64,000 bases of DNA from Phenylobacterium aquaticum (GCF_022695515.1 NZ_JALDPT010000030.1:1-64000), one strand, 5' to 3'. Numbered from the stretch's first letter, positions 1 through 8,896 are shown. Notes: generated by a model not told the origin, from the letters alone. Program-made: numbers and translations.

Positions 1-1
1 C

Positions 2-49
2 GCCGCCGCGGCCGCCGAAGGGGCCGCCCGCCCCGCCAAGGCCGCGTGA
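2..49 (+). CDS. C-terminal end of an upstream gene, Ala-rich (partial)
   Basis: An open frame enters from the left edge and ends at TGA 47-49, encoding a short Ala-rich tail that finishes with Arg-Pro-Ala-Lys-Ala-Ala. Its stop overlaps the GTG start of the next gene in a GTGA arrangement, which is typical of translationally coupled genes. Too little is visible to name the product. The Ala/Lys/Pro character could be the tail of many proteins, or the frame could be chance in GC-rich DNA. Confidence 0.35.
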   Translation, partial: AAAAAEGAARPAKAA

Positions 50-729
50 GCCTCGCGTCGGACCCCGTCCAGTCCGCCCGCACGCGGCTCTATCGCCGCC
101 GCCGGCTGCTGCTGCACGTGGGGATGGCCGCGCCGCTGTTCGCCTTCGCCGCGGTGGTGATCGCGGTTCTGGCCTATCCCGGCTTCGACAACGCCCACCA
201 GTATCTGAGCGACCTGGGCAACCAGAGCGCCCGCCATCCCTGGATCTTCAACCTGGGCGTCGCGATCTCCGGGGCCGGAGCCATGGCGGCGGGCGTGGGC
301 TTCGGCCTGGCCATGGTCGCCCTGGGCGGCTCCCGCGTCGCCGCGGCCCTGACCAGCGTCAGCTTCGCCCTGGCCGGCGCCGGCATGATCATTTCCAGCT
401 ACTATCACTATCCCGACCCCCGCCACCTGGCGATCAATCTGGGCCTGGGGATCCAGCTCGCCCCGCTGCTCCTGGTCTGGGGCCTGGCCCATGTGCCGGA
501 CATGCGCGACCTGCGCCGCTTCCTGGTGGCGGTCTTCGGGGTGATGGCGGTCCTGACGGTGCTGACCAAGCACATCGTCCTGCCGGACCTGGTCAATATG
601 AGCAATGTCGGCTGGTGGGAGCGGGCCTTCGCCATCGTCCTGGTCGGCTGGACCGGGGTCGCGGCCTATGTGCTGGAACGCCGCCTGCTGCGGCTGGCCC
701 ACGCCGCCGATGTCGCGGGCGTGATTTGA
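46..729 (+). CDS. DUF998-type integral membrane protein
   Basis: The 227-residue protein has a basic N-terminal region followed by about six hydrophobic stretches, from roughly residue 27 to 215. The pattern, including an early Tyr-Leu-Ser-Asp-Leu-Gly-like segment after the first membrane span, resembles the DUF998 family of bacterial membrane proteins, whose function is unknown. The start is a GTG whose last bases overlap the stop of the preceding frame, suggesting an operon with an upstream gene outside the window. A following gap of about 300 bases separates it from opgG, so it is probably not co-transcribed with the glucan genes. Confidence 0.75.
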   Translation: MSLASDPVQSARTRLYRRRRLLLHVGMAAPLFAFAAVVIAVLAYPGFDNAHQYLSDLGNQSARHPWIFNLGVAISGAGAMAAGVGFGLAMVALGGSRVAAALTSVSFALAGAGMIISSYYHYPDPRHLAINLGLGIQLAPLLLVWGLAHVPDMRDLRRFLVAVFGVMAVLTVLTKHIVLPDLVNMSNVGWWERAFAIVLVGWTGVAAYVLERRLLRLAHAADVAGVI

Positions 730-1045
730 CAGATTTTTTCTGACGACGCGCGGCGCGCAGACTGACCGGGTTCGCCCCGCCCGTCGAGGGCGACCTCTCG
801 ATTTCGTGATGACAATCAAGGACAAAGCCGTTCCGCGAGCGACGGCAAGTCGGTTCGGCTGAAAAATCGGCGCCCAGGCGAAAAAGGTATGCCCACAGGC
901 GAATAATCAAGGGGCTTGCTTGTGACCGGTGCATTGCAGCATAACATATCCGTGATCAGGGCGTGGGCGGTGTGCTGGGGGGCGCAAGTGAGCGACCTCA
1001 GGACCCCGTAGCGGGCGCCTTCTAGACAACCGGCGTTCGAAGACC
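730..1045. other. Intergenic region with no supported gene
   Basis: This 316-base stretch holds no convincing coding frame on either strand; the long minus frames here are shadows of flanking genes. A weak dyad (CGAGGG/CCTCTCG) lies near 796-815 without a clear T tract. A possible opgG promoter may lie around 910-945, but no good match to a known sigma consensus can be defended. Confidence 0.6.
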
Positions 1046-2524
1046 TTGGCCATTTCGCGGCGTGACGCACTGACGGGCTTGGCGGTGGGCATGGTTGCGC
1101 CTGGGATGGCGCGCGCCGCCACCTCTGACAGCCTGTCCTTCAGCCCGGAGCAAGTCCGGACCCTCGCGGAATCCTTGTCGCGCCGGCCTTTTGTCGACGC
1201 CGTCCCGGCCTCCAAAGGCAATCTCGACTACGACGCCTATCGCCGGATCGCCTTCCGCCGCGAGCGCGCCCTGTGGGCCGACGCAGGCCTCGCCTTCCGC
1301 GGCGAGTACTTCCCCTGCGCCTACATCTATCCCCAGCCGGTCAGCCTCTATGAGGTGGCGGACGGCCGCGCGACCCCGATCGCCTTCGACGTCCAGGCCT
1401 TCGACGCCCCGGCCGATCTCGCCCCCGTCCTGGCCGCCGTCTCGGGCTATTCCGGCTTCCGCCTGCAGAATCCGATCAATGATCCGCACAAGTTTGACGA
1501 GATCGCGGTGTTCCAGGGCGCCAGTTATTTCCGCAGCCTGGGCAAGGACCAGGGCTACGGCCTGTCGGCCCGCGGCATAGCGGTCGGCTGCGGGAACCCC
1601 AACGAGGAGTTCCCTGGCTTCCGCGCTTTCTGGATCGAGCGTCCGACGCCGAATTCCGGATTCGCCGTGGTCCACGCCCTGCTGGACGGCCCCAGCCTGA
1701 CCGGCGCCTACCGGTTCGTCATCACGCCCGGCGACGCCACCGTCTTCGACGTCGAGGCGACCCTCTATCCGCGCCGGACCATCGGCGACGGCGGCCTGGG
1801 CGCCCAGTCCAGCATGTATCTGTTCGGCGCCGCCGACCGCGCCGGGGTCGATGACCCCCGCGAGGCCGTGCATGATTCCGATGGTCTGGAGATCCTCACC
1901 GGCGACGGCCGCCGGATCTTGCGGCCGCTGACCAATCCGCGCCAGCTGCAGATCTCGACCTTCGAGGACATCGCCCCGCGCGGCTTCGGCCTCGTCCAGC
2001 GGGCCCGCGATTTCGCCGCCTATTCCGACAACACCGATCACTATGAGCGCCGCCCCAGCCTGTGGGTCGAGCCCATGGGCGACTGGGGCCGTGGCGCCGT
2101 GCATCTGGTGGAGATCCCCACCGCGCTCGACACCACCGACAATATCGCGGCCTTCTGGCGGCCGGCCGAGCCCTGGGCGGCCGGCAAGCCCGTCGAGATC
2201 CGCTACCGCCTGCACTGGGGCTGGTCGCCGCCGGTCGAGGCCGGTCTGGCGCGCGCCGCCCGCACCGCCACCGGATCCGGCGGCCGGCTGTTCACCATCG
2301 ACTTCACCGACCTGCCGTCCCAGTCGCAAGGCCTCAAGGGCCTGATCGAGACCTCGGCGGGCCAGACCACCCCGGTGACCCTGAGTTCCCTGCCGCAGCC
2401 CGGCGCTGTGCGGGCGAGCTTCCGGTTCACCCCGCCGGCCTCCGGCCCGGCGGAACTTCAACTGCGTCTTTCCGGCGACGTCGGCGATCTTTCAGAAACA
2501 TGGCGGTTTCGATGGACGGCATGA
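1046..2524 (+). CDS. opgG: Periplasmic glucan biosynthesis protein OpgG/OpgD
   Basis: The 492-residue protein is a MdoG-superfamily member needed to build the beta-glucan backbone of osmoregulated periplasmic glucans. After the leader it shows typical early segments (Arg-Arg-Ile-Ala-Phe-Arg, Phe-Arg-Gly-Glu-Tyr-Phe) and runs the normal length for the family. The start is the TTG at 1046: an in-frame stop lies at 989-991, no ATG or GTG lies between, and later starts would remove the twin-arginine signal Ser-Arg-Arg-Asp-Ala-Leu-Thr. The twin-arginine leader is like that of E. coli OpgD, so Tat export is likely. The stop overlaps the opgH start as ATGA, indicating coupled translation of the synthesis pair. 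Confidence 0.92.
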   Translation: MAISRRDALTGLAVGMVAPGMARAATSDSLSFSPEQVRTLAESLSRRPFVDAVPASKGNLDYDAYRRIAFRRERALWADAGLAFRGEYFPCAYIYPQPVSLYEVADGRATPIAFDVQAFDAPADLAPVLAAVSGYSGFRLQNPINDPHKFDEIAVFQGASYFRSLGKDQGYGLSARGIAVGCGNPNEEFPGFRAFWIERPTPNSGFAVVHALLDGPSLTGAYRFVITPGDATVFDVEATLYPRRTIGDGGLGAQSSMYLFGAADRAGVDDPREAVHDSDGLEILTGDGRRILRPLTNPRQLQISTFEDIAPRGFGLVQRARDFAAYSDNTDHYERRPSLWVEPMGDWGRGAVHLVEIPTALDTTDNIAAFWRPAEPWAAGKPVEIRYRLHWGWSPPVEAGLARAARTATGSGGRLFTIDFTDLPSQSQGLKGLIETSAGQTTPVTLSSLPQPGAVRASFRFTPPASGPAELQLRLSGDVGDLSETWRFRWTA

Positions 2525-4557
2525 GCAATCTCGCGACGAAGGTCGACGCCTATTCCGTCCCCCGGGACGAGGACCGTCGCTGGATGCCCGCCGAGGCGCA
2601 TCTCGACATGCCGCGCCAGAGCTTCGCCGCCGCGGGCGCCGAGACCACGCCCTCGACCTCGCCGGACAATATCGTCCTGCGTCGCGTGATCTTCTTCTCG
2701 GCCGCGCTGGCGCTGTCGGGCCTCGCCTTCATGACGCCCGCCCGGATCTATTCCGAGGATGGATTCTCAGGGCTTGAAGTCCTGGCCCTGTCGCTGTTCG
2801 CCGCCCTGATCTTCCCGATCTCCTGCTGGTTCGTCTCGGCCATGGCCGGGATCATCCTCTTGATGACCAAGGGCGGCGCCGACGAGATGGAGTTCCGGCC
2901 GATCGCGCGCCGGCCCAAGGTACGCACGGCGCTCCTGATGCCGCTGTACAATGAGGACGCCGAGGCCTCCTTCGCGCGCCTGGCCCGCATCGACCAGTCC
3001 CTGGCCGAGCTCGACGCCTCCGGCGCCTTCGACATCTTCCTGCTCTCCGACACCACCAAGGCGCCGATCGCCGAGGACGAATGGCAGGCGTTCCAATCCT
3101 TCCGCCTGACCTCGCGCAGCCGCGCCTACTATCGTCGCCGCGACAAGAACATCGAGCGCAAGGCCGGCAACATCGCCGACTGGGTCCAGCACCATGGGGC
3201 CGCCTACGCCCACATGATCATCCTGGACGCCGACTCCATGATGTCGGGCGAGACCATCCTGCATCTGGTCGACGCCATGGAGCGCAAGCCGGGCGTGGGC
3301 CTGATCCAGACCACGCCGGCGATCATCAATGGCGAAACCCTCTATGCGCGGATCCAGCAATATGGCGTGCGCATGTACGGCCGGGTGGCCGCGGCCGGCC
3401 TGTCCTGGTGGACCGGCGCGGAGTCCAGCTATTGGGGCCACAACGCGATCATCCGCGTCCGCGCCTTCGCCGAATCCTGCGGCCTGCCGATCCTGCCGGG
3501 CGCCAAGCCCTTTGGCGGCCATATCCTGAGCCACGACGTGGTCGAGGCCTCGCTGCTGCGCCGCGCCGGCTGGGGCGTCCACGTGACCGCGGCCCTGGGT
3601 GGCAGCTTCGAGGAGACCCCGCCCTCCCTGCAGAACTTCATGAGCCGCGACCGGCGCTGGGCGCAGGGCAACATGCAGCACCTGCAGCTGGTGTTCTCGC
3701 CCGGCCTGCACTGGGTCAGCCGCCTGCAGATGGTCATGGGCTGCATGGCCTATCTGGCCTCGCCCCTGTGGTTCCTGTCCCTGCTCACCGGCCTGATCAT
3801 CCAGTTCCAGACCCAGCCCAAGCTGGAGGAAATCTCCACCCTGCACGGCTGGCGGACCATCACCATTCCGCGCCACGACGGCCTGGCCCTGATCTGGATG
3901 ACGGTGCTGACCACCACCCTGCTGTTCGGCCCCAAGCTGCTCGGCGCCCTGCTGGTCATGCTGCGCCCCGATGAGCGCCGCGCGTTCGGCGGCGGCGGCT
4001 CCATCGTCAAGGGCGCGGCGCTGGAAACCGCCATGTCGACCATCCACGCCCCGATCATGATGGTCTCCCACACCCGCATGGTGCTCGAGATCCTCTGCGG
4101 CAAGGACGCCGGCTGGACCACCCAGCAGCGTTGCGCGAGCCGGCTGACCTGGGCCGAGGCCTGCCGTGACCACCGCTGGGAGCTGCGCGCCGGAACCATC
4201 TTCGCCGCCGCCCTGCTGGCCCGCCCGGACCTCGCCCTGTTCTTCACCCCGATCGTGGCCCCGCTGCTGCTGGCCCCGGCGCTCGCCATGCTGACCTCGC
4301 GCCGCGACGCCGGCCAGGCCGTGCGCCAGGCGGGCTTCCTGCTGACCCCGGAAGAGCTGGGCGCGCCCCCGGTCGCGGTTCGCCGCACCCGGCCGCTGCG
4401 CCAGAGGTTCATCCCGATCACGGTGAGCTTCACCGGCCCGCACGACGACGACCTGATCAGCCTGCCGACCCATGCGCCGGAGCTGGCGGTGATCGCCTCG
4501 CGCGAGCGGGGCGATGCAGGCGCCCGGGCCGCTTCGGGCGCGCATATCGGGGCCTGA
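2521..4557 (+). CDS. opgH: Glucan glucosyltransferase OpgH
   Basis: This is the inner-membrane family-2 glycosyltransferase that makes the linear beta-glucan chain from UDP-glucose. Two membrane spans near residues 60-115 precede the cytoplasmic GT domain, which shows Met-Pro-Leu-Tyr-Asn-Glu, Leu-Asp-Ala-Asp-Ser (the metal-binding DxD-type motif) and Arg-Arg-Trp-Ala-Gln-Gly-Asn. More spans follow. At 678 residues it is shorter than E. coli OpgH because the long N-terminal cytoplasmic region is missing. I chose the ATG at 2521 because it forms an ATGA overlap with opgG; in-frame ATGs at 2500 and 2512 are alternatives that would overlap opgG more. Confidence 0.93.
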   Translation: MSNLATKVDAYSVPRDEDRRWMPAEAHLDMPRQSFAAAGAETTPSTSPDNIVLRRVIFFSAALALSGLAFMTPARIYSEDGFSGLEVLALSLFAALIFPISCWFVSAMAGIILLMTKGGADEMEFRPIARRPKVRTALLMPLYNEDAEASFARLARIDQSLAELDASGAFDIFLLSDTTKAPIAEDEWQAFQSFRLTSRSRAYYRRRDKNIERKAGNIADWVQHHGAAYAHMIILDADSMMSGETILHLVDAMERKPGVGLIQTTPAIINGETLYARIQQYGVRMYGRVAAAGLSWWTGAESSYWGHNAIIRVRAFAESCGLPILPGAKPFGGHILSHDVVEASLLRRAGWGVHVTAALGGSFEETPPSLQNFMSRDRRWAQGNMQHLQLVFSPGLHWVSRLQMVMGCMAYLASPLWFLSLLTGLIIQFQTQPKLEEISTLHGWRTITIPRHDGLALIWMTVLTTTLLFGPKLLGALLVMLRPDERRAFGGGGSIVKGAALETAMSTIHAPIMMVSHTRMVLEILCGKDAGWTTQQRCASRLTWAEACRDHRWELRAGTIFAAALLARPDLALFFTPIVAPLLLAPALAMLTSRRDAGQAVRQAGFLLTPEELGAPPVAVRRTRPLRQRFIPITVSFTGPHDDDLISLPTHAPELAVIASRERGDAGARAASGAHIGA

Positions 4558-4601
4558 CACCCACCAACGGCTGCGAAACACCACTCCTGCGCGCAACGAA
4601 C

Positions 4602-4615
4602 TTGTTCAAGATCAA
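4602..4615. promoter_or_regulatory. FixK/FNR-type box upstream of fixK
   Basis: TTGTT-CAAG-ATCAA differs in one base from the TTGAT-N4-ATCAA consensus. It lies about 109 bases before the fixK start, so it may allow autoregulation by FixK or control by another FNR-family protein. Confidence 0.5.
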
Positions 4616-4637
4616 TGCGTTGGGGTGCGAAAGCGGC

Positions 4638-4655
4638 CTAAGTAAAATCACGTAG
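4638..4655 (+). promoter_or_regulatory. Possible FixJ-binding direct repeat upstream of fixK
   Basis: Two copies resembling the rhizobial FixJ site GTAMGTAG occur 10 bases apart: CTAAGTAA at 4638 and TCACGTAG at 4648, each matching 6 of 8 positions. One-turn spacing would place them on the same helix face. They lie 70-85 bases before fixK, and fixLJ is encoded 1.6 kb downstream, so phospho-FixJ activation of fixK is plausible. The identification rests on a short, degenerate motif. Confidence 0.4.
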
Positions 4656-4723
4656 GGGAACAACCCGGATACCGCGGCGGGGCCGTGAGCCTTAGCCATA
4701 CCTCCATAGCCAAGGAGGTCCCG

Positions 4724-5392
4724 ATGTCCCTGTCCTACGCGATCGAAGCCCGCTCCCGTTACGAAGCTCCCCGCAGCGCCTCGTCCGACGCCGCCGTCGA
4801 TCTGCTGGATCGGATGGGCGTCCGGATGGCCTTCGCCAAGGACGAGGAAGTCTATGGCCAGGACGAGGACGCCGACCTGATCTATCGGGTCGTGTCCGGC
4901 GCGATCCGCACCTCGCGGGTGATGAGCGACGGCCGCCGCCAGATCGGCGACTTCTACTATCCCGGCGACCTGTTCGGCCTTGAGGCCGGCCCCGAGCACC
5001 GCTTCTCGGCCGAAGCCCTCAGCGATTGCGTGATCCTGGTCCTGAAGCGCTCGGCGCTGAAGGCCGCCGGCGCCGCGCCGGAGCTGGAGCGCCTGATCTT
5101 CGCCGCCACTCTCAGCGAGCTGCAGCGCACCCAGGAGCACCTGCTGCTGCTGGGCCGCAAGACCGCCTGCGAGAAGGTCGCCAGCTTCCTGGCCGAGCTC
5201 GCCGAGCGCCGCGGCAGCGACATGGTCGACATGCCGATGTGCCGCCAGGACATGGCCGACTATCTCGGCCTGACCATCGAGACCGTCTCGCGTATGCTGT
5301 CCCAGCTGCAGGGCTCCTCGATCGTCGAGTTCTCCGGCTGCCGCCAGTTCCGGGTCCGCAACCACGACGCCCTGTCGCGTCTGGCGGACTGA
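4724..5392 (+). CDS. fixK: FixK, Crp/Fnr-family transcription regulator
   Basis: The 222-residue protein has a cyclic-nucleotide-binding-like beta roll (about residues 25-130), a dimerisation helix and a C-terminal winged helix. The recognition helix contains Glu-Thr-Val-Ser-Arg, the ExxSR signature of FNR/FixK proteins that read TTGAT-N4-ATCAA. The N-terminus lacks the cysteine cluster of oxygen-sensing FNR, which fits FixK, whose activity is set by FixLJ-driven expression. The start at 4724 is fixed by a strong AAGGAGG at 4712-4718; an upstream in-frame GTG at 4685 lacks one. Boxes it could bind occur before hemN, ccoN and its own gene. Confidence 0.93.
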   Translation: MSLSYAIEARSRYEAPRSASSDAAVDLLDRMGVRMAFAKDEEVYGQDEDADLIYRVVSGAIRTSRVMSDGRRQIGDFYYPGDLFGLEAGPEHRFSAEALSDCVILVLKRSALKAAGAAPELERLIFAATLSELQRTQEHLLLLGRKTACEKVASFLAELAERRGSDMVDMPMCRQDMADYLGLTIETVSRMLSQLQGSSIVEFSGCRQFRVRNHDALSRLAD

Positions 5393-5417
5393 ACCCGTCC
5401 TGCAAGGAGGCCTGCCC

Positions 5418-6241
5418 ATGACCTACAAGTCCGTGCTGGTTCATGTGCAGGCTCACGTCGACGCCGCGCCCCGCCTGGAGACCGCCGCCGCCCTGGCGCG
5501 TGACCTGGGCGCCAGCCTGTTCGGCCTGTCGGCGGAGGCCCCGCCGGCCCTGGGGGTGACGGATCCCTATGGCATGCTGCAGGCGGAATGGATGACCGTC
5601 ATGCAGCAGGAGCTGGACCGCCGCACCGCGGCGGCCGAAGCCCTGTTCCGCAAGATCGTCGGCGACCTGGCCGGGGATTGGCGCGGCGTGCTGGATCTCC
5701 CGACCCGCGCCATGGCCGGCGCCGCGCGTGGCTGCGACCTGATCGTCGCCGGCGCGCGCCCCTCGACAATGTCGATGTCTATTCCGCCGTCGATGTGGGC
5801 GAGCTGGTGATCCGGGCCGGCCGGCCCGTGCTGATCGCCCCGCCCAGCGGCGGCCGCCTGTCCGCCCGCCGGGTCGTCCTGGCCTGGAAGGACACGCGGG
5901 AGGCCCGCCGCGCGCTGAGCGACAGCTTGCCCCTGCTGCAAAGGGCCGAGGAGGTCGTGGTCTATGAGGTCTGCGCCGCCGGCTCGGCCGAAGGCGCAGC
6001 GTTCCGCACCGAGGAGGTTGTCGCCCACCTCGCCCGTCACGGCGTCAAGGCCCGCGCCAAGGTCCGGGCCTGCGACGACGATCGGGTCTGCGACGAGCTC
6101 AATATCGAGGCCCAGGCGATCGATTCCGACCTGATCGTGGCCGGCGCCTATGGCCACAACCGGTTCAATGAGTGGGCGCTGGGCGGAGTCACCCGTGAAC
6201 TGCTGCGGCGTCCCGAGCGCTTCGTATTGCTGAGCCACTAG
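5418..6241 (+). pseudogene. Tandem universal stress protein, apparent frameshift
   Basis: Two consecutive reading frames together encode a tandem-domain UspA-family protein of about 274 residues. The first (5418-5810) begins after a good AAGGAGG ribosome site with Tyr-Lys-Ser-Val-Leu-Val-His. The second, to 6241, holds the second domain ending in Gly-Ala-Tyr-Gly-His-Asn-Arg-Phe-x5-Gly-Gly-Val-Thr, the ATP-binding loop region. The frame changes around 5751-5762 within a CGCGCGCCCC tract, and adding one base restores continuity. Usp proteins are frequent companions of micro-oxic regulons, and this one sits between fixK and fixL. The break is probably a sequence error, but a real frameshift cannot be excluded. 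Confidence 0.85.
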
Positions 6242-6297
6242 GCTGACGGGAGGCCGTCGCTTGCCACGACGCCGATCCCCGCCTACCGGATGATCCC

Positions 6298-7806
6298 ATG
6301 TTCGAGGGCACGCTCAGCAAGACCACTGACGCCGGATTGGTGCGCGCCCTGCGGCGCATGCCGCCCTATGTGCTGGCCGTCGCCGTCACCGCTCTATTCT
6401 TCGCCCTGCGGCTGATCCTGGAGCCGGTGTTCCACGACAGGCCCGCCTTCCTGCTCTTTGTGCCGGCGGTCCTGGGCTCAGCCCTGGTGGGCGGCGCCGG
6501 CCCCGCCCTGCTCGCCACCCTGCTGAGCCTGCTGGGCGGTGCGGCGTTCAGCGGCGCGGATCTGGTCCGTGATCCGGTCAATCTGATCGACGCCGGCTTC
6601 TTCCTCGTGCTCGGCCCGGCCATCGCCTATGGCGGCTGGCGCACCCAGACGGCGGCCCGCGCCCGCGCCGACAGCCTCAGGCACCTGGAAGAACGCGAAG
6701 CCCACCTCCAGTCGATCCTCGACACCGTGCCGGACGGCATGATCGTCATCGACGAACGGGGGCGGATGTTCTCGTTCAGCGCGGCGGCCGAGCGCCTGTT
6801 CGGCTGGCGGGCCGAGGAGGTCCTGGGCCGCAATGTCTCGATGCTCATGCCCGCCCCCTACCGCGACGCCCATGACGGCTTCCTCGACCGCTACCTGGTC
6901 ACCGGCGAGCGTCGGATCATCGGCATCGGCCGGGTGGTGGTGGGCGAACGCAAGGACGGCTCGACCTTCCCCATGGAGCTGGCGGTGGGCGAGATGCGCT
7001 CCGGCGCGCACCGCTATTTCACCGGCTTCGTCCGCGACCTGTCCGAGCGCCAGGCGACGGAGCGCCGCCTGCAGGACATGCAGTCGGAGCTGGTCCACGT
7101 CTCGCGCCTGACCTCCATGGGCGAAATGGCCTCCGCCCTGGCCCACGAACTGAACCAGCCGCTCTCGGCCATCGCCAACTATATGAAGGGCTCGGTCCGG
7201 CTGCTGGACGCGCCGGAGCCGGACAAGGCCAAGATCAAGGGCGCCCTGATCAGCGCCAGCGACCAGGCCCTGCGGGCCGGCGAGATCATCCGCCGCCTGC
7301 GCGACTTCGTGTCCAAGGGCGAAGCCGAGCGTCGGATTGAGAACCTGCACAAGCTGATCGAGGAGGCCGGGGCCCTGGCCATGGTCGGCGCCAAGGAGTT
7401 CGGCGTCCGGCTGACCTTCGAGATGGACCCCCGCATCGGCGACGTCCTGGCCGACAAGGTGCAGATCCAGCAGGTCGTGCTGAATCTGATGCGCAACTCC
7501 ATCGACGCCATGCAGGACAGCGCGCGCCGCACCCTGGTGGTGGCCACCCACGCCCTGCCCGACGACATGGCCGAGGTCTCGGTGGCCGACAGCGGACCGG
7601 GCATCAGCCCCGAGGTCGCCGACAAGCTGTTCCAGCCTTTCATCACCACCAAGAGCGCCGGCATGGGCGTCGGCCTGTCGATCTGCCGGACCATCGTCGA
7701 GGCCCATGGCGGGCGCATCTGGGTGGAACCGAACCCTGGCGGCGGCGCCCTGTTCCGTTTTACCCTGCGCGCCGTCCCGAAGGAGGAACTCGCGCCCGAT
7801 GAGTGA
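6298..7806 (+). CDS. fixL: Oxygen-sensing histidine kinase FixL
   Basis: The 502-residue sensor kinase has hydrophobic spans in residues about 25-115, then a PAS domain (about 135-255), a HisKA helix pair and an HATPase domain. The PAS domain carries the FixL heme signature: His192 in Tyr-Arg-Asp-Ala-His-Asp and Arg212 in Ile-Ile-Gly-Ile-Gly-Arg. Their 20-residue spacing equals that of the heme ligand His200 and Arg220 of Bradyrhizobium FixL. The phospho-acceptor is His283 in Ala-His-Glu-Leu-Asn-Gln-Pro, with later Asp-Ser-Gly-Pro-Gly and Gly-Val-Gly-Leu-Ser nucleotide motifs. It overlaps fixJ by 8 bases, so the pair is co-translated. Loss of oxygen from heme should activate it. Confidence 0.95.
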   Translation: MFEGTLSKTTDAGLVRALRRMPPYVLAVAVTALFFALRLILEPVFHDRPAFLLFVPAVLGSALVGGAGPALLATLLSLLGGAAFSGADLVRDPVNLIDAGFFLVLGPAIAYGGWRTQTAARARADSLRHLEEREAHLQSILDTVPDGMIVIDERGRMFSFSAAAERLFGWRAEEVLGRNVSMLMPAPYRDAHDGFLDRYLVTGERRIIGIGRVVVGERKDGSTFPMELAVGEMRSGAHRYFTGFVRDLSERQATERRLQDMQSELVHVSRLTSMGEMASALAHELNQPLSAIANYMKGSVRLLDAPEPDKAKIKGALISASDQALRAGEIIRRLRDFVSKGEAERRIENLHKLIEEAGALAMVGAKEFGVRLTFEMDPRIGDVLADKVQIQQVVLNLMRNSIDAMQDSARRTLVVATHALPDDMAEVSVADSGPGISPEVADKLFQPFITTKSAGMGVGLSICRTIVEAHGGRIWVEPNPGGGALFRFTLRAVPKEELAPDE

Positions 7807-8401
7807 TGTGGTCCATGTCATCGACGACGACGAGGCCATGCGGGAATCGCTGAGCTTCCTGCTGGACGCCTCCGGCCTCACGGCCAAGACCTATGGATCG
7901 GCCGCCGAGTTTCTGGCGATCGCCGGCGAGGCCGAGCCGGGCTGTGTGGTCACCGACATCCGCATGCCCGAGATGAACGGCCTGGAGCTTGTCGCCGAGC
8001 TCAAGGCCCGCGGCGTCACCCTGCCCGTCATCGTGATCACCGGCCACGGGGACGTGCCGCTGGCCGTCGAGGCCATGAAGGCGGGGGTCTGTGATTTTCT
8101 CGAGAAGCCGTTCAGCGACGACACCTTGCTCGCCGCCATCGGCCGGGCCCTGGAGGGCCTCGCCGAGACCGAGACCCGGCAGTCCGAGGCCCGGCGCATC
8201 AGCGAGATCCTCGACCAGCTGTCCCCGAGGGAGAAGGACGTGCTGCGCGGGGTTGTGGCCGGCAAGCCCAACAAGGTGATCGCCTTCGACCTGGGGATCA
8301 GTCCGCGGACGGTCGAGGTCTATCGGGCCAATGTCATGACCAAGACCCGCGCCAATGCGGTGTCGGACCTGGTCCGCATGGCCATGATCGCCGGCCTCTG
8401 A
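7799..8401 (+). CDS. fixJ: Response regulator FixJ
   Basis: The 200-residue regulator has an N-terminal receiver (acidic cluster Asp9-Asp11, phospho-acceptor Asp53 in Val-Thr-Asp-Ile-Arg-Met-Pro, Lys near residue 104 in Glu-Lys-Pro-Phe). A LuxR-type helix-turn-helix follows (Ser-Pro-Arg-Glu-Lys-Asp to the C-terminus), as in FixJ/NarL proteins. AAGGAGGA at 7780-7787 sets the ATG at 7799, inside the end of fixL. FixL is the obvious partner kinase, and fixK the obvious target given the FixJ-like repeat before it. Confidence 0.95.
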   Translation: MSDVVHVIDDDEAMRESLSFLLDASGLTAKTYGSAAEFLAIAGEAEPGCVVTDIRMPEMNGLELVAELKARGVTLPVIVITGHGDVPLAVEAMKAGVCDFLEKPFSDDTLLAAIGRALEGLAETETRQSEARRISEILDQLSPREKDVLRGVVAGKPNKVIAFDLGISPRTVEVYRANVMTKTRANAVSDLVRMAMIAGL

Positions 8402-8427
8402 TTCGGCGCCCGTCCCCCTGCGACGAT

Positions 8428-8441
8428 TTGCGCTGAATCAA
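8428..8441. promoter_or_regulatory. Weak FixK-type box upstream of the receiver gene
   Basis: TTGCG-CTGA-ATCAA has one perfect and one imperfect half-site (two mismatches to TTGAT-N4-ATCAA). It ends 37 bases before the start of the receiver-only gene. The position fits activation at a class-II promoter only if the transcript leader is very short. Confidence 0.3.
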
Positions 8442-8478
8442 AGTCACCTCGCTCTTCCGCCTGCAGGGTGGTCGGCGA

Positions 8479-8892
8479 ATGTCCGCGCCACCCGCTCCCT
8501 CCATGCCCAAGTCCCCGCCGGTGCGCCCGCGCGTGCTGCTGGTCGACGACGATGTCGCCCTGCGCATGTCGCTGGAGTTCTCGCTGGATCTTGAGGGCTT
8601 CGAGGTCCTCGCCCTGGAAAGCGGCGAGGCGCTGCTCCTGGTCCAGAGCCTGCCGGTCGAGGGCGCCTGCCTCGTCCTGGACCAGAACCTGCCGGGCGTG
8701 ACCGGGGTCGAGACCCTGCGCCAGCTGCGGGCCCGGGGCGTCACCCTGCCGGCCCTGCTGATCACCAGTCACCCGCCGCCGGGCGTGCGGGAGGCCGCCA
8801 AGGCCCATGGCGCGCGGATTGTCGAAAAGCCCCTGCTGGGCGACGCGCTCACCGCCCATATCGTCCAGGCCATCGAGCAGTCCGCCGTCTGA
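8479..8892 (+). CDS. Receiver-only response regulator next to FixLJ (FixT-like candidate)
   Basis: The 137-residue protein is a single CheY-like receiver preceded by a Pro-rich N-terminus, with no output domain. It retains the acidic cluster at residues 23-25, Asp68 in Leu-Asp-Gln-Asn-Leu-Pro-Gly, a Ser/Thr switch region and Lys in Val-Glu-Lys-Pro. Caulobacter FixT is a single receiver that inhibits FixL, and the position directly after fixJ suggests a similar feedback role. Only one cysteine is present, so iron-sulfur binding of the type reported for Caulobacter FixT is not supported. It could instead be a phosphate sink or a decoy. An ATG at 8503 is an alternative start. Confidence 0.8.
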   Translation: MSAPPAPSMPKSPPVRPRVLLVDDDVALRMSLEFSLDLEGFEVLALESGEALLLVQSLPVEGACLVLDQNLPGVTGVETLRQLRARGVTLPALLITSHPPPGVREAAKAHGARIVEKPLLGDALTAHIVQAIEQSAV

Positions 8893-8896
8893 CGGC

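Noticed and set aside
1022..2461. Open frame of 479 codons opposite opgG
   Set aside because: Shadow of opgG with Gly/Ala/Arg/Gln-biased composition and no recognisable domain.
2767..4596. Open frame of 609 codons opposite opgH
   Set aside because: Low-complexity composition, no start signal, and fully covered by the real opgH gene.
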